Assembly: GCA_016932435.1 (NCBI GenBank) | Contig: JAFGCW010000005.1 | Location: 69,192 to 133,191 of the forward strand | DNA: 64,000 bases | Direction of reading: 5' to 3' | Source of the DNA: Dehalococcoidales bacterium | GTDB taxonomy: Bacteria; Chloroflexota; Dehalococcoidia; Dehalococcoidales; UBA2162 | Shown here: piece after piece, positions 17,892 through 25,975 of the stretch | Layout of the letters: each line of letters opens with the position of its first letter | Numbering within the stretch: the stretch's first letter is position 1 | Notes under the pieces: generated by a model | Databases searched by the model: none | Told to the model about the DNA's origin: nothing | Seen by the model: only the letters and a program-made list of their open reading frames with translations | Translations under genes and position numbers: made by a program

Positions 17892-17925
17892 CCGCTCTCT
17901 TTGAATAAAAAGGGAGCGGTTTTTT
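17892..17925 (+). terminator. Intrinsic terminator after the acyl-CoA dehydrogenase pair
   Basis: CCGCTCTCTTT pairs with AAAGGGAGCGG (one G-T pair) across a short loop, followed at once by six T residues (17920-17925). It lies 40 bases past the stop codon. Confidence 0.85.
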
Positions 17926-17968
17926 CATCATAAGATTCTCCATATCGTGTTTATACCGATAATCCGTT

Positions 17969-19210
17969 TCAGGAAGCAGACATTTCCAAATAATGCTTCC
18001 TGTGTTTCCTGTATTCCCGGTAAGTAAAAGTAAAGGTTAACCCAAAGCTGAGGAAATCAGACAGAGGAAGTGCCCATAGCAAACCATACAGACCAAAGAA
18101 ATGCGACATCAGGTAAATCGCCGGAATAAACAGAAGCAACTGCCGTAACAGAGACAACACCAGTGCCATCGTACCTCTTGACAATCCTTGAAACACCGTT
18201 ATGAACATAAGAGTCGGCCCGATGAATATTATCGGGCACAGCATAATCCGCATCGCTGGTATTGCCAGCTCAAGGATACGCTGGTCTTTAGTGAAAATCC
18301 CCAGAATCTGAGGGGCGAATATCTCAACAAATACCGTGGCGACAGCCAGCAGGATCGTTATTCCTACCGATGCAATTTTTACTGCTTCCCAGAGACGCTT
18401 GAAGTTCCTGGCACCGAAACTGAATCCCACAATAGGAAGTAAAGCATTGGATGCTCCCATAATCTGTACGAATGTAAGATCAGAAACACGGAATGGCAAA
18501 CCAACTCCTGCAATAGCGAGAGATCCAAACCCGGATAGTACTTTATTGAACAGGATAAAACTAACGCTTTGTGTGATTTCCAGGATAGCTGCAGGAGCGC
18601 CGACACGGTAGATATCCTTGATTATTGAGAAATCAGGTAACAGAGACCTGACTGTGATATTGAAAGAAGTCTTTCGAGCGAAAAGGTAATAAAGCCCGAT
18701 AGCAGCTCCGATAGATTGTGAAATAGCTGTTGCCAGTGCCGCCCCCCCCCCCCGCACACCTAATTCGGGAAAAGGACCTATCCACAGAATCATAAACGGA
18801 TCCAGTACTATATGTATCACGCTGGCGGCAATCATCATGATCATCGGTTTAAACGCATCACCCGAACCGCGAATAAGGCTGCCTGCTACGACAACAAAAA
18901 TAATTTGTGACGCACCGAAGGAAATATTTATCATATAACTGGTGGCGGGGTCCATAATATCGGGAGTCGCGCCGAGAGCAGGTAAAATGGTGTCTGAAAA
19001 GAATATTGCCGCTAACATAGAAAGCACGCCCCAGAAAATACTGATAAAAAACACCTGTCCTGCTGCGCGATTCGTAGCCTCGATATCCCTTTCTCCGAAT
19101 CTACGTGATACAAGCGCGGTAATGCCTATGCGCGTTCCCATGCCTATAGCGTGGAATATCATCTGGTAAGGAAGGACTATCGTCAATGCAGCAATCGCTT
19201 CATGTCCCAA
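17969..19210 (-). CDS. MATE exporter with no conventional start codon; contains a 12-G tract
   Basis: MATE transporter, 413 residues from the first usual start codon (a TTG at 19210). It lacks the first ~50 residues of its close paralogue at 20284-21693. The missing part is present upstream in the same frame: LGTAFLGKLLFKLGTQSVL and LYNTVDTFWVARLGHEA match LGKAPLGKLIISLSVPGMM and LYHLVDTFWVAKLGHEA of the paralogue. That extension runs to a TAG at 19337-19339 with no ATG, GTG or TTG in between; a TTG sits just before the TAG. It may therefore use a rare start (CTG), or be disabled by a nonsense change at codon 2. A 12-G tract lies inside the gene. It follows the MerR gene with almost no gap, so it is probably in its transcript. 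Confidence 0.75.
   Translation of the reverse strand: MGHEAIAALTIVLPYQMIFHAIGMGTRIGITALVSRRFGERDIEATNRAAGQVFFISIFWGVLSMLAAIFFSDTILPALGATPDIMDPATSYMINISFGASQIIFVVVAGSLIRGSGDAFKPMIMMIAASVIHIVLDPFMILWIGPFPELGVRGGGAALATAISQSIGAAIGLYYLFARKTSFNITVRSLLPDFSIIKDIYRVGAPAAILEITQSVSFILFNKVLSGFGSLAIAGVGLPFRVSDLTFVQIMGASNALLPIVGFSFGARNFKRLWEAVKIASVGITILLAVATVFVEIFAPQILGIFTKDQRILELAIPAMRIMLCPIIFIGPTLMFITVFQGLSRGTMALVLSLLRQLLLFIPAIYLMSHFFGLYGLLWALPLSDFLSFGLTFTFTYREYRKHRKHYLEMSAS
18742..18753 (-). repeat. Twelve-base poly-G tract inside a MATE gene
   Basis: Twelve consecutive C on the plus strand, giving G12 in the coding strand, in the part reading ELGVRGGGAALAT. The paralogue reads EMGVGGAALAT there, so the tract adds two codons. 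No other homopolymer this long was noticed in the window. Such tracts slip readily during replication and can switch a frame on and off. Confidence 0.8.
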
Positions 19211-19343
19211 ACGGGCAACCCAGAATGTATCTACAGTGTTATAAAGAGCGACTGTGATCAGCGAAAGGACACTCTGTGTCCCAAGTTTAAAGAGTAATTT
19301 TCCCAGGAATGCAGTACCAAGTTGTTCGGTATGTTCCTACAAT

Positions 19344-20189
19344 TTATACCTGTAATTCTATAAAAGGGCACTGGATCTCTATTGGCAGCCCTTCATCCGG
19401 GTCCAGTTCGGGATAAGTTAAATATATCTCTCTCAAGGGCGTATCCAATTTAAGTTTGTGCACTTCGGCATATTCTATAATCTGTGCGTAAGTCCTGTGA
19501 ATATCATAAGAAGGTCCTTTGTAAACCACCGATATAACATCAATCTCCGGTAAAGTCTTTACCTCGAAACCAGTCTCATCAACCGGAATGTCTCCCGAAA
19601 TCGGTACCGCCACTTCGATGTCGGCATCGGTTTCCTTGTATTCATCATCATAGAACAGACCCGTTACCGGACCTGTAATCATCGCAGTTTCTTCGTTTCC
19701 AAAACTATCGATATAATCCATGATTTCTTTATACAACTTGAGAGTCGTCTCTTCGTAGGTACCCATCTCACGTTTGCTGATAATCCTGACTTCAGGGACA
19801 GTCTTCCTCTGGATGTAGATACCTGCAGGAATTACACCTTCCTGGTCGATCCTGTCCAGCCAGATTTCAACCTGGCGAAGCCTTCTTGTGTCCAGGTTCA
19901 GCCGTTCCTGAATTTCCGATTTTTTTACCTGCAGCAGCTGCCTGATATGGCCGACGGGTGCTCCACTATCGAGAGTACTGCCAATATCATCCAGAGATAA
20001 CCCTATTTCCTTCAGCATTATAATCCGGTTCAGTTGCGGTAACTGTTCGATTGAGTAATAACGATAGCCGGTAAGTTCGTCAACTCTTACCGGTTTTATC
20101 AAACCTATTTCATCGTAATACCTGAGTGTCCTGACGGTAACACGTGAAATCCTTGAAAAGTCGCCTATTTTATATTCCATATTCGACAA
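19344..20189 (-). CDS. MerR-family regulator with GyrI-like effector domain
   Basis: 281-residue BmrR-like transcription factor. The N-terminal winged helix has YKIGDFSRISRVTVRTLRYY and GLIKPVRVDELTGYRYYS. A coiled-coil dimer helix covers ~residues 75-118. The C-terminal ~155 residues form a GyrI-like (SRPBCC/effector) domain for drug-like ligands. MerR proteins twist promoters with over-long spacers to activate them; exactly such a promoter is found upstream of this gene and again upstream of the MATE gene at 21693. It probably controls itself and the two leftward MATE exporters in response to a toxic organic compound. Confidence 0.9.
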   Translation of the reverse strand: MSNMEYKIGDFSRISRVTVRTLRYYDEIGLIKPVRVDELTGYRYYSIEQLPQLNRIIMLKEIGLSLDDIGSTLDSGAPVGHIRQLLQVKKSEIQERLNLDTRRLRQVEIWLDRIDQEGVIPAGIYIQRKTVPEVRIISKREMGTYEETTLKLYKEIMDYIDSFGNEETAMITGPVTGLFYDDEYKETDADIEVAVPISGDIPVDETGFEVKTLPEIDVISVVYKGPSYDIHRTYAQIIEYAEVHKLKLDTPLREIYLTYPELDPDEGLPIEIQCPFIELQV

Positions 20190-20207
20190 TAACTCCGGCT
20201 TTTACCA

Positions 20208-20242
20208 AGTATATAGTCTGCCGTTACGTGAGAGTCAAGAAA
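20208..20242 (-). promoter_or_regulatory. MerR-type promoter/operator upstream of the MerR gene
   Basis: On the minus strand TTGACT and TATACT are 19 bases apart, with an imperfect dyad (CTCACGTAACGGCAGACT part) filling the spacer. The 35-base element is repeated at 21731-21765 with only two differences. A 19-base spacer is the hallmark of promoters activated by MerR proteins. Confidence 0.75.
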
Positions 20243-20283
20243 CCGGCATTCTTGCATATTACGTGATATAAAACAATCTATAT

Positions 20284-21693
20284 TCAACCCGAAGAAACAG
20301 CTTCACTATTTCGTCTAACCAGATCTATCTGGTTCTGCTGATTCTTGTATTCACGATAAATCCAGATTCCACCGAAGACAAATCCTACCACATCCGCCAC
20401 CGGCATTGACATCCATGCCCCGTTCAGGTCCAGTACTCTCGGTAGTATAAGCAATGCTGCCACTAGAGCTACTTGACGCGCCATTGAAAGGAAGAATACA
20501 TCTTTTCCTTTACCGAGTCCCATAAATGTCGTGATAAACATGTTTGACGGACCGAAGATAAACACGGTGGAGAGAAAAATACGTACTGCCATTATACTCT
20601 GGTTGATCAGTTCGACCTCATCAGTAAAGAGTCCAATAAGTTGAGGGGTGAAGATAACGGCAAATATCGTAAAAATACCAAGGATAACCGATAGCCCGAA
20701 AGAAGAAAGGCGTACTGTTCTCCATAATCGATTTATCAACTTGGCCCCGTAACTATAGCCTATTATCGGCAACACTCCTTCTGAAGCTCCGAATACCGGC
20801 ATGTAAGCGAAATCGATTATCCTCATAGCCAGACCGCCTGCTGCCAGGGCTATTGAGCCGAAGCCGGAAAGAACCTGGTTCAATATTATGAAGGTAATAC
20901 TTTCAGAAATAACTGTTAGCATTGTTGGAAAGCCGACACTGTAAACATTACGTAGAATTGACAGGCTTGGTTTAAGATGCCTTATTGTTATTTTGAAAGC
21001 CGACCTCCTCATTACGACGACATACAGAAAGGCAAGCAATGCACCGATAAACTGAGAAATCACTGTGGCCAGAGCAGCTCCACCTACTCCCATTTCGGGA
21101 AAAGGTCCCAGGCCAAATATAAACAAAGGATCCAGAGCAATGTTTATCACGGCTCCGGTAATAGAAAATATCATCGGTCTGAGAGCGTCTCCCGAAGCAC
21201 GAAGTAATTCATTGGAAATCATCGAAAAAACCATAAAAGGTGATCCAAAAGCAATTACACTGAGGTATTGCGTTGCGTAATCCATTATGTCTGGAGTAGC
21301 TCCTCCAAGACTCAGCAACGGTTGGGTGAAAATCAAATAGAGTGCTATTGAGAGACCGCCGAATATAGCCGATATCGGGAAAACATGTCCCGCTATGTGA
21401 TTGGTTGATTCAATATTGCCTTCGCCGAAATGCCGTGAGGTGAGTGAACTGATACCAATTCCACTCCCAAGTGAGACAGCAAGCAATATTCCCTGTACGG
21501 GCATAATAACTGCCAGGCTGGCAATTGCTTCATGACCCAGTTTTGCAACCCAGAATGTATCGACAAGGTGGTAGAGAGTCATTGTAATCATTGCCATCAT
21601 TCCGGGTACGCTCAAACTTATAATCAGTTTACCAAGCGGGGCTTTTCCCAGACGGCTGGTACGTTCACTTAGTGCGGATCGAGTTTCGTTCAA
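20284..21693 (-). CDS. MATE family exporter under MerR-type control
   Basis: 469 residues, 12 predicted helices, MATE family (LGKAPLGKLIISLSVPGMM; VDTFWVAKLGHEA; MGVGGAALATVISQ; PIIGYSYGAKL). It likely exports a cationic or amphipathic toxic compound, driven by Na+ or H+. It is a close paralogue of the MATE gene at 17969-19210, with the MerR gene lying between them. A MerR-type promoter lies 38-72 bases upstream. Unlike its paralogue, its N-terminus and start are intact. Confidence 0.92.
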   Translation of the reverse strand: MNETRSALSERTSRLGKAPLGKLIISLSVPGMMAMITMTLYHLVDTFWVAKLGHEAIASLAVIMPVQGILLAVSLGSGIGISSLTSRHFGEGNIESTNHIAGHVFPISAIFGGLSIALYLIFTQPLLSLGGATPDIMDYATQYLSVIAFGSPFMVFSMISNELLRASGDALRPMIFSITGAVINIALDPLFIFGLGPFPEMGVGGAALATVISQFIGALLAFLYVVVMRRSAFKITIRHLKPSLSILRNVYSVGFPTMLTVISESITFIILNQVLSGFGSIALAAGGLAMRIIDFAYMPVFGASEGVLPIIGYSYGAKLINRLWRTVRLSSFGLSVILGIFTIFAVIFTPQLIGLFTDEVELINQSIMAVRIFLSTVFIFGPSNMFITTFMGLGKGKDVFFLSMARQVALVAALLILPRVLDLNGAWMSMPVADVVGFVFGGIWIYREYKNQQNQIDLVRRNSEAVSSG

Positions 21694-21730
21694 TATCTAT
21701 CTCTTGAGTATGGTTAAGTATTTATCAAGA

Positions 21731-21765
21731 AGTATATAGTCTACCGTAACGTGAGAGTCAAGAAA
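21731..21765 (-). promoter_or_regulatory. MerR-type promoter/operator upstream of the MATE gene
   Basis: Second copy of the 35-base element at 20208-20242, with 33 of 35 bases identical: TTGACT, a 19-base spacer with imperfect dyad, TATACT on the minus strand. It is followed by a ~30-base leader to the MATE start. Confidence 0.78.
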
Positions 21766-21840
21766 AAAGATGATTCATAAACACATGAATCCTCTTTATG
21801 CCAGAATTATTTCCCGTATACTGATATTTGACAGGAATTT

Positions 21841-22782
21841 TTACTCCTGTACCAACTTTATCAGGACATCGCCGCCTTTTTCACGTACGTCGAATACGGC
21901 AAAGGCACCACTGTCCTTGGGCTTACCGCTGTATATGCAGTTAACGCCCTTGCTGACCAGCATCTCTTTTTCTTTTTCCAGGTCTTTTACAGAGAAAGTG
22001 ATGTCTATTATCCCCTCGCCTCTCCTATAAAGGGTTTCTCGATAGATAAAGTCCGACTCTATGGGTTGAACGAGTTCAAGCATTAACCTGTCGCCAACCT
22101 GGCATGTCCTGGTTCTAGCTTTAACCTCCGCTTTTGGCGGCTTGCCGTATATCTGGACATCTGACATTTTCGTGGTATCTATCACCTTTTCCGGTTGAAA
22201 TTCGGCAATCTCCCAGTACTGGTATTTCTCAACCATTTTATCCAGGTCCTGCACTATCGAAGTATGGCCGAGGAATTTCCAGTCAACTATTCCAGCTTCT
22301 GCTTTTCTCTTTTTCATATCCTCGGTCATTGGTGATCGTAATGACAGAAATATATACCCATACTGCCGGGTATCCAGGTAGTCTTCAAGTCGTTCTCCAT
22401 TCAGGTGGAAGTCCTGTACGATACGGAGCCCTTTCTTTACCAGCTTGTCCGTCTCTGCATCGATATCGGGAACGCTTATGCAGAAATGATTGACGCCTTC
22501 ACGATAAGACAGCATTTCTCCGTAAGGGATGCTGTCCGGCGCATGAAGTATTTCGAACTCCAGGTCGCCTATATACAGGAGGTACAGGAAAGGATCACCT
22601 TCAGGGACATACTGTTCAGGCACTACATCAAATTCAATATTCACAGCTTCATCTTCGGGATTCCAGGCCGGTCCTGTCCGTGGAAGATCTGCGGCTATTC
22701 CCAGGTCCTTGTAATAGGCAATCGTTCCGTTAAAATCCTTGGTGAATATTCCCGAGTGGTTAAATTCCCAGCCTTTGTTCAT
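21841..22782 (-). CDS. Two-domain VOC (glyoxalase/epimerase-like) protein
   Basis: About 313 residues with two vicinal-oxygen-chelate modules (roughly 1-150 and 170-313). Module 1 has FNHSGIFTKDFNGTIAYYKD and GVNHFCISVPDIDAE; module 2 has LGHTSIVQDLDKMVEKYQYW and GIIDITFSVKDLEKEKEML. The spaced His and Glu residues suit a metal site. The family includes methylmalonyl-CoA epimerase, glyoxalase and ring-cleaving dioxygenases; an epimerase-like role is only a guess. An ATG at 22815 would add 11 residues without family similarity; I prefer 22782, which has a GTGAGAG-type site upstream. Alone in its transcript. Confidence 0.8.
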   Translation of the reverse strand: MNKGWEFNHSGIFTKDFNGTIAYYKDLGIAADLPRTGPAWNPEDEAVNIEFDVVPEQYVPEGDPFLYLLYIGDLEFEILHAPDSIPYGEMLSYREGVNHFCISVPDIDAETDKLVKKGLRIVQDFHLNGERLEDYLDTRQYGYIFLSLRSPMTEDMKKRKAEAGIVDWKFLGHTSIVQDLDKMVEKYQYWEIAEFQPEKVIDTTKMSDVQIYGKPPKAEVKARTRTCQVGDRLMLELVQPIESDFIYRETLYRRGEGIIDITFSVKDLEKEKEMLVSKGVNCIYSGKPKDSGAFAVFDVREKGGDVLIKLVQE

Positions 22783-22930
22783 TACACTCTCACTTTCTTT
22801 GCGGTCTACGTTCATTCAATCGCTGTTTAGTATTATGTTTTCGAAGCATTGTACTCTCTCTTTCCTGTAAATCGCAACTCTCATCCAGTATCCTGGTAAA
22901 AAGTAACACGAACGGTTTTATTTTACCCTA

Positions 22931-22959
22931 TTGACAAGTTAATAAGATTTCATTACACT
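22931..22959 (+). promoter_or_regulatory. Promoter of the peptide ABC transporter operon
   Basis: Consensus TTGACA (22931-22936), 17-base spacer, TACACT (22954-22959). The -10 box and the next ~15 bases (TACACTTCAA..CC.AA.AT) recur in front of the lipoprotein gene at 63686, so the two genes share a promoter family. Confidence 0.72.
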
Positions 22960-23019
22960 TCAACCCAAAATATAACATAATAGCTGCCGTTTCACACCGT
23001 CCCTGGTAGGAGATGGAAT

Positions 23020-23052
23020 ATGGCATTTAGGTGTTTGGAACTATTGACTTGA
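23020..23052 (+). CDS. Putative leader peptide MAFRCLELLT
   Basis: Ten-codon open frame with a good ribosome binding site (TAGGAG, spacing 7) in the 5' leader of the ABC transporter operon. Its last eight codons form the 5' arm of a perfect hairpin, and its TGA stop sits exactly at the hairpin apex. This resembles transcription attenuators controlled by translation. The peptide has no obvious run of one amino acid. Inferred from layout only. Confidence 0.4.
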   Translation: MAFRCLELLT

Positions 23053-23076
23053 GTCAATAGTTCCAAACACCTTTTC
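23029..23076 (+). terminator. Perfect 21-bp hairpin with U-tract in the leader (attenuator candidate)
   Basis: AGGTGTTTGGAACTATTGACT pairs perfectly over 21 bp with its inverted copy across a 2-base loop (23029-23072), with TTTT directly after. It lies between the promoter at 22931 and the lipoprotein start at 23166, so it would stop transcription early unless relieved. No rightward gene ends just upstream, so it is not an ordinary end-of-gene terminator. Confidence 0.75.
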
Positions 23077-23165
23077 TATCTTATGTGAATATTTTATTGA
23101 TTGTGACAATACTGGATTCTATAAGAAATCTAAATAACTAAACCACCTGAAAGGAGGAAAGGTTA

Positions 23166-24740
23166 ATGAAAAAAATCCTGTTATTACTGGTCAGCTGCAT
23201 GATGGTATTAAGTCTGATAATTGCGTCATGCGGTGGTGACGAGGTGGAAGAGGAAGAAGAAACCGAGGTAGCGAGGACGTACGGCACACTCCGTGTCGCC
23301 TTGGAGTCTTTTGGTGAGGAGACTTTCGACCCGAACAACAACACCGCAACCTGGACCCAAGCCATTTATGACTATATAATGGACTGGGATGACCAGGGGG
23401 GTCTTTATGGACAAGCGGCGGAAAGCTGGACAATCAGCCCTGACGGTCGGACCTGGACATTCAAAGTCCGTCCTGGAACGAACTGGCACAACGGCGACCC
23501 GGTTACATCCGCTGATTTCGCCTACAGCATTGACCGGTTCATGGACCCGGAGTCGACGAATCCGTGGGCTCCTCGCGTTGCCGAGAACTACGAGTCATCG
23601 TCCACACCTGATGAATACACCTATGTCCATACCACCAAGACTCCCGAACTTACCCTGGTAGCTTCCTGGGCTGCTCTGCCGATTTTGCCCAGCAAGTATA
23701 TCCAGGATAACGGATGGGACTATTTTGCCAATAACCCGGTTGGTTCCGGACCCTGGAAATACGTTGAACTGATTCCGGAAACCAGCATGGAATTCGAGGC
23801 GAATAACAACTACTGGGACGGGTCGCCCTATTTCGAGAAGCTCATATTCTATCAGGTACCGGAAGAGGCGACCGCGGTTGCCCAACTCAAGCGGGACGAG
23901 GTCGATCTTATTTATGTGTCCATGGACAGGACAGTCGAGTTGAGAGACCAAGGTTACCGCCTGCAGGAAATCGGACTGCCTACCATAGGCATCTACGCGT
24001 TCCAGGGTACCTGGATGACTGACGGACCGACAGGGGATTTAAGGGTACGTCAGGCAATGTCCTACGCCATCAACCGGCAGGAAGTATGCGATACTTACCT
24101 GCATGGGCTGGGAAAGAACTCGGGCTGCTTCTGGTTTATGAGCGATGTCACCTGGGGATGGGATCCTGCCTGGAGCGAGCCTGATCCCTACGACCCGAAC
24201 CTGGCAAGGCAATTACTGGACGAAGCCGGATATCCGGAGGTATTCGCCACACCGACAATTCATGTCTACACCACGGAGCCATGGTCAGATGAGATGCTTA
24301 TATGCCAGGGCTACTGGGAGGCGGTAGGCCTTGATGTTGAAGTACAGATTGTCGAGACGGGTAAGTTCTTTGACCTTATGTTCGCCAGGGCTGACAGCCC
24401 GGACGATGAATGTGTCGGGCAGGTCTGGCCGTGGATAAACCCGACCGTATTCCAGAACGTCTACCACTCGTCCAACATGTTCACCTCGCTTGGGGTGCAT
24501 ACCACGGCCAACGACCCGGAAATGGACGAGTTGTACAATGCAGTGCTTGCTGAAACTGACTTAGATAGGCAGGAGCAGCTCTGGACGGAATTCATGCAAA
24601 AAGGACGCGATATGTGGATCGTTACGGGTCTGTGGGAACAGCCCACCTACTGGGTGGTTGGTCCTCATCTCGGCGAATTCACCAAGAGAACCCATATCTC
24701 TCTTAACAGCTGTGTTTACGGAATTAAACACGCAGATTAA
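23166..24740 (+). CDS. Peptide/solute ABC transporter substrate-binding lipoprotein
   Basis: 524-residue family-5 (OppA/DppA-like) extracytoplasmic binding protein. The signal peptide ends in a lipobox LIIASC, so Cys22 should be lipidated and the protein anchored on the outer face of the membrane. A Glu-rich linker follows. Family-typical segments are AESWTISPDGRTWTFKVRPG and RLAMSYAINR-like LRVRQAMSYAINRQEV. The start has AAGGAGGAAAGG. First gene of an operon with two permeases and two ATPases. The ligand cannot be predicted; this family binds peptides, nickel chelates, sugars or opines. Confidence 0.93.
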   Translation: MKKILLLLVSCMMVLSLIIASCGGDEVEEEEETEVARTYGTLRVALESFGEETFDPNNNTATWTQAIYDYIMDWDDQGGLYGQAAESWTISPDGRTWTFKVRPGTNWHNGDPVTSADFAYSIDRFMDPESTNPWAPRVAENYESSSTPDEYTYVHTTKTPELTLVASWAALPILPSKYIQDNGWDYFANNPVGSGPWKYVELIPETSMEFEANNNYWDGSPYFEKLIFYQVPEEATAVAQLKRDEVDLIYVSMDRTVELRDQGYRLQEIGLPTIGIYAFQGTWMTDGPTGDLRVRQAMSYAINRQEVCDTYLHGLGKNSGCFWFMSDVTWGWDPAWSEPDPYDPNLARQLLDEAGYPEVFATPTIHVYTTEPWSDEMLICQGYWEAVGLDVEVQIVETGKFFDLMFARADSPDDECVGQVWPWINPTVFQNVYHSSNMFTSLGVHTTANDPEMDELYNAVLAETDLDRQEQLWTEFMQKGRDMWIVTGLWEQPTYWVVGPHLGEFTKRTHISLNSCVYGIKHAD

Positions 24741-24794
24741 TTTGTAGACTGTATAAAGTAAAATAATAATTTGGTTCATGACTCGAAACGGAGG

Positions 24795-24823
24795 TTCCGG
24801 AGGAGCTTATCCCTCCTCCGGAA
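24795..24823 (+). terminator. Stem-loop between binding protein and permease genes
   Basis: TTCCGGAGGAG pairs with CTCCTCCGGAA over 11 bp across a 7-base loop. No clear T-run follows, so it may be a processing or stabilising element that raises binding-protein mRNA above that of the permeases, rather than a full terminator. A TTGACA at 24901 with GATATT 17 bases on might restart transcription. Confidence 0.55.
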
Positions 24824-25036
24824 TCTCTCTGGTGGGAAATACAGATTCGGTTCAAATCTGATTGGTACTCAATCTCGTGCTGCATATCGTTGAAATATAC
24901 TTGACATCCTGATGATATTTCGGGATATTAGAACGTGGCTATTCGTGATTGAGAATTACCTATATAATACCAAATTTCCAGAAAATGCGGCTCAATCGTT
25001 AATTAAGGTCATAACGGATACCGAGGCGAATATCAA

Positions 25037-25960
25037 ATGATCCGTTTCATAATAATACGGTTGCTTCAAACACTGGTAGCCCTGGTAGGTATCGCCGTGC
25101 TGATATTTACCATGGTTCGGGTTTCCGGAGACCCTGCCCTGATGCTGGCAACAGCCACCTCCACGGCAGAAGACATCCAGCAGATCCGGGTAAACCTGGG
25201 TCTCGATAAATCAATACCGGAACAGTTCTGGATTTTTGTAACCGATGTCCTCCGGGGTGACCTGGGAGAATCGCTTTTCAAGAAAAAGCCGGTGACTGAG
25301 ATGATCGGTGCTGCACTACCCAATACATTAAGGCTAGCGATCCCATCCTTCGTGGTTGCTATGGCAGGAGCGCTTCTCCTGGGGGTCTTGAGCGCCACCC
25401 GGCGCGATTCCATTCTTGACAACATAGTGAAATTTATCGCTGTCATGGGACAGGCTTTACCGGGTTTCTGGGTGGCTATCGTGGCTGTTTATTTCTTTTC
25501 AGTAAAGTTGAGACTGTTGCCCACTTCAGGGGTAGGCGGTATCGACCACTATATACTACCGGTATGTACCCTGGCGTTTTTCCTGCTGCCGGGGATGATG
25601 CGTCTGGTACGTTCCAGTATGCTGGATGTTCTTGACAGCGAATATATCAAGCTTGCAAGGATCAAGGGACTTCCCGAGAGGACAGTTATCTGGAAGCATG
25701 CCCTGCGAAACGCTCTTATAGGTCCCCTGACGGTGGCTGGTGTGTTACTTGCCGGCTTGATTACCGGAATGGTAATCACCGAGACTGTTTTCAGCTGGCC
25801 TGGTATCGGGTGGATAATGGTCGAGGGGGTGATGGCACGCGATTTCCCTCTGGTACAGGCAATTACTATGCTGGTGGCTGCTGTCGTACTCGGGGTTAAC
25901 CTTCTGGTAGATATCACCTATGCTTATATTGATCCTCAAATTAGATATCAGAGAACGTAA
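25037..25960 (+). CDS. ABC transporter permease (DppB/OppB type)
   Basis: 307-residue inner-membrane permease with six predicted helices. The N-terminus IIIRLLQTLVALVGIAVLIF and the EAA-like loop EYIKLARIKGLPERTVIWKH are typical of the B-type subunit of dipeptide/oligopeptide importers. It pairs with the C-type permease 15 bases downstream. The ribosome binding site is weak. Confidence 0.93.
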   Translation: MIRFIIIRLLQTLVALVGIAVLIFTMVRVSGDPALMLATATSTAEDIQQIRVNLGLDKSIPEQFWIFVTDVLRGDLGESLFKKKPVTEMIGAALPNTLRLAIPSFVVAMAGALLLGVLSATRRDSILDNIVKFIAVMGQALPGFWVAIVAVYFFSVKLRLLPTSGVGGIDHYILPVCTLAFFLLPGMMRLVRSSMLDVLDSEYIKLARIKGLPERTVIWKHALRNALIGPLTVAGVLLAGLITGMVITETVFSWPGIGWIMVEGVMARDFPLVQAITMLVAAVVLGVNLLVDITYAYIDPQIRYQRT

Positions 25961-25975
25961 ACTAAAGAGGTACCG

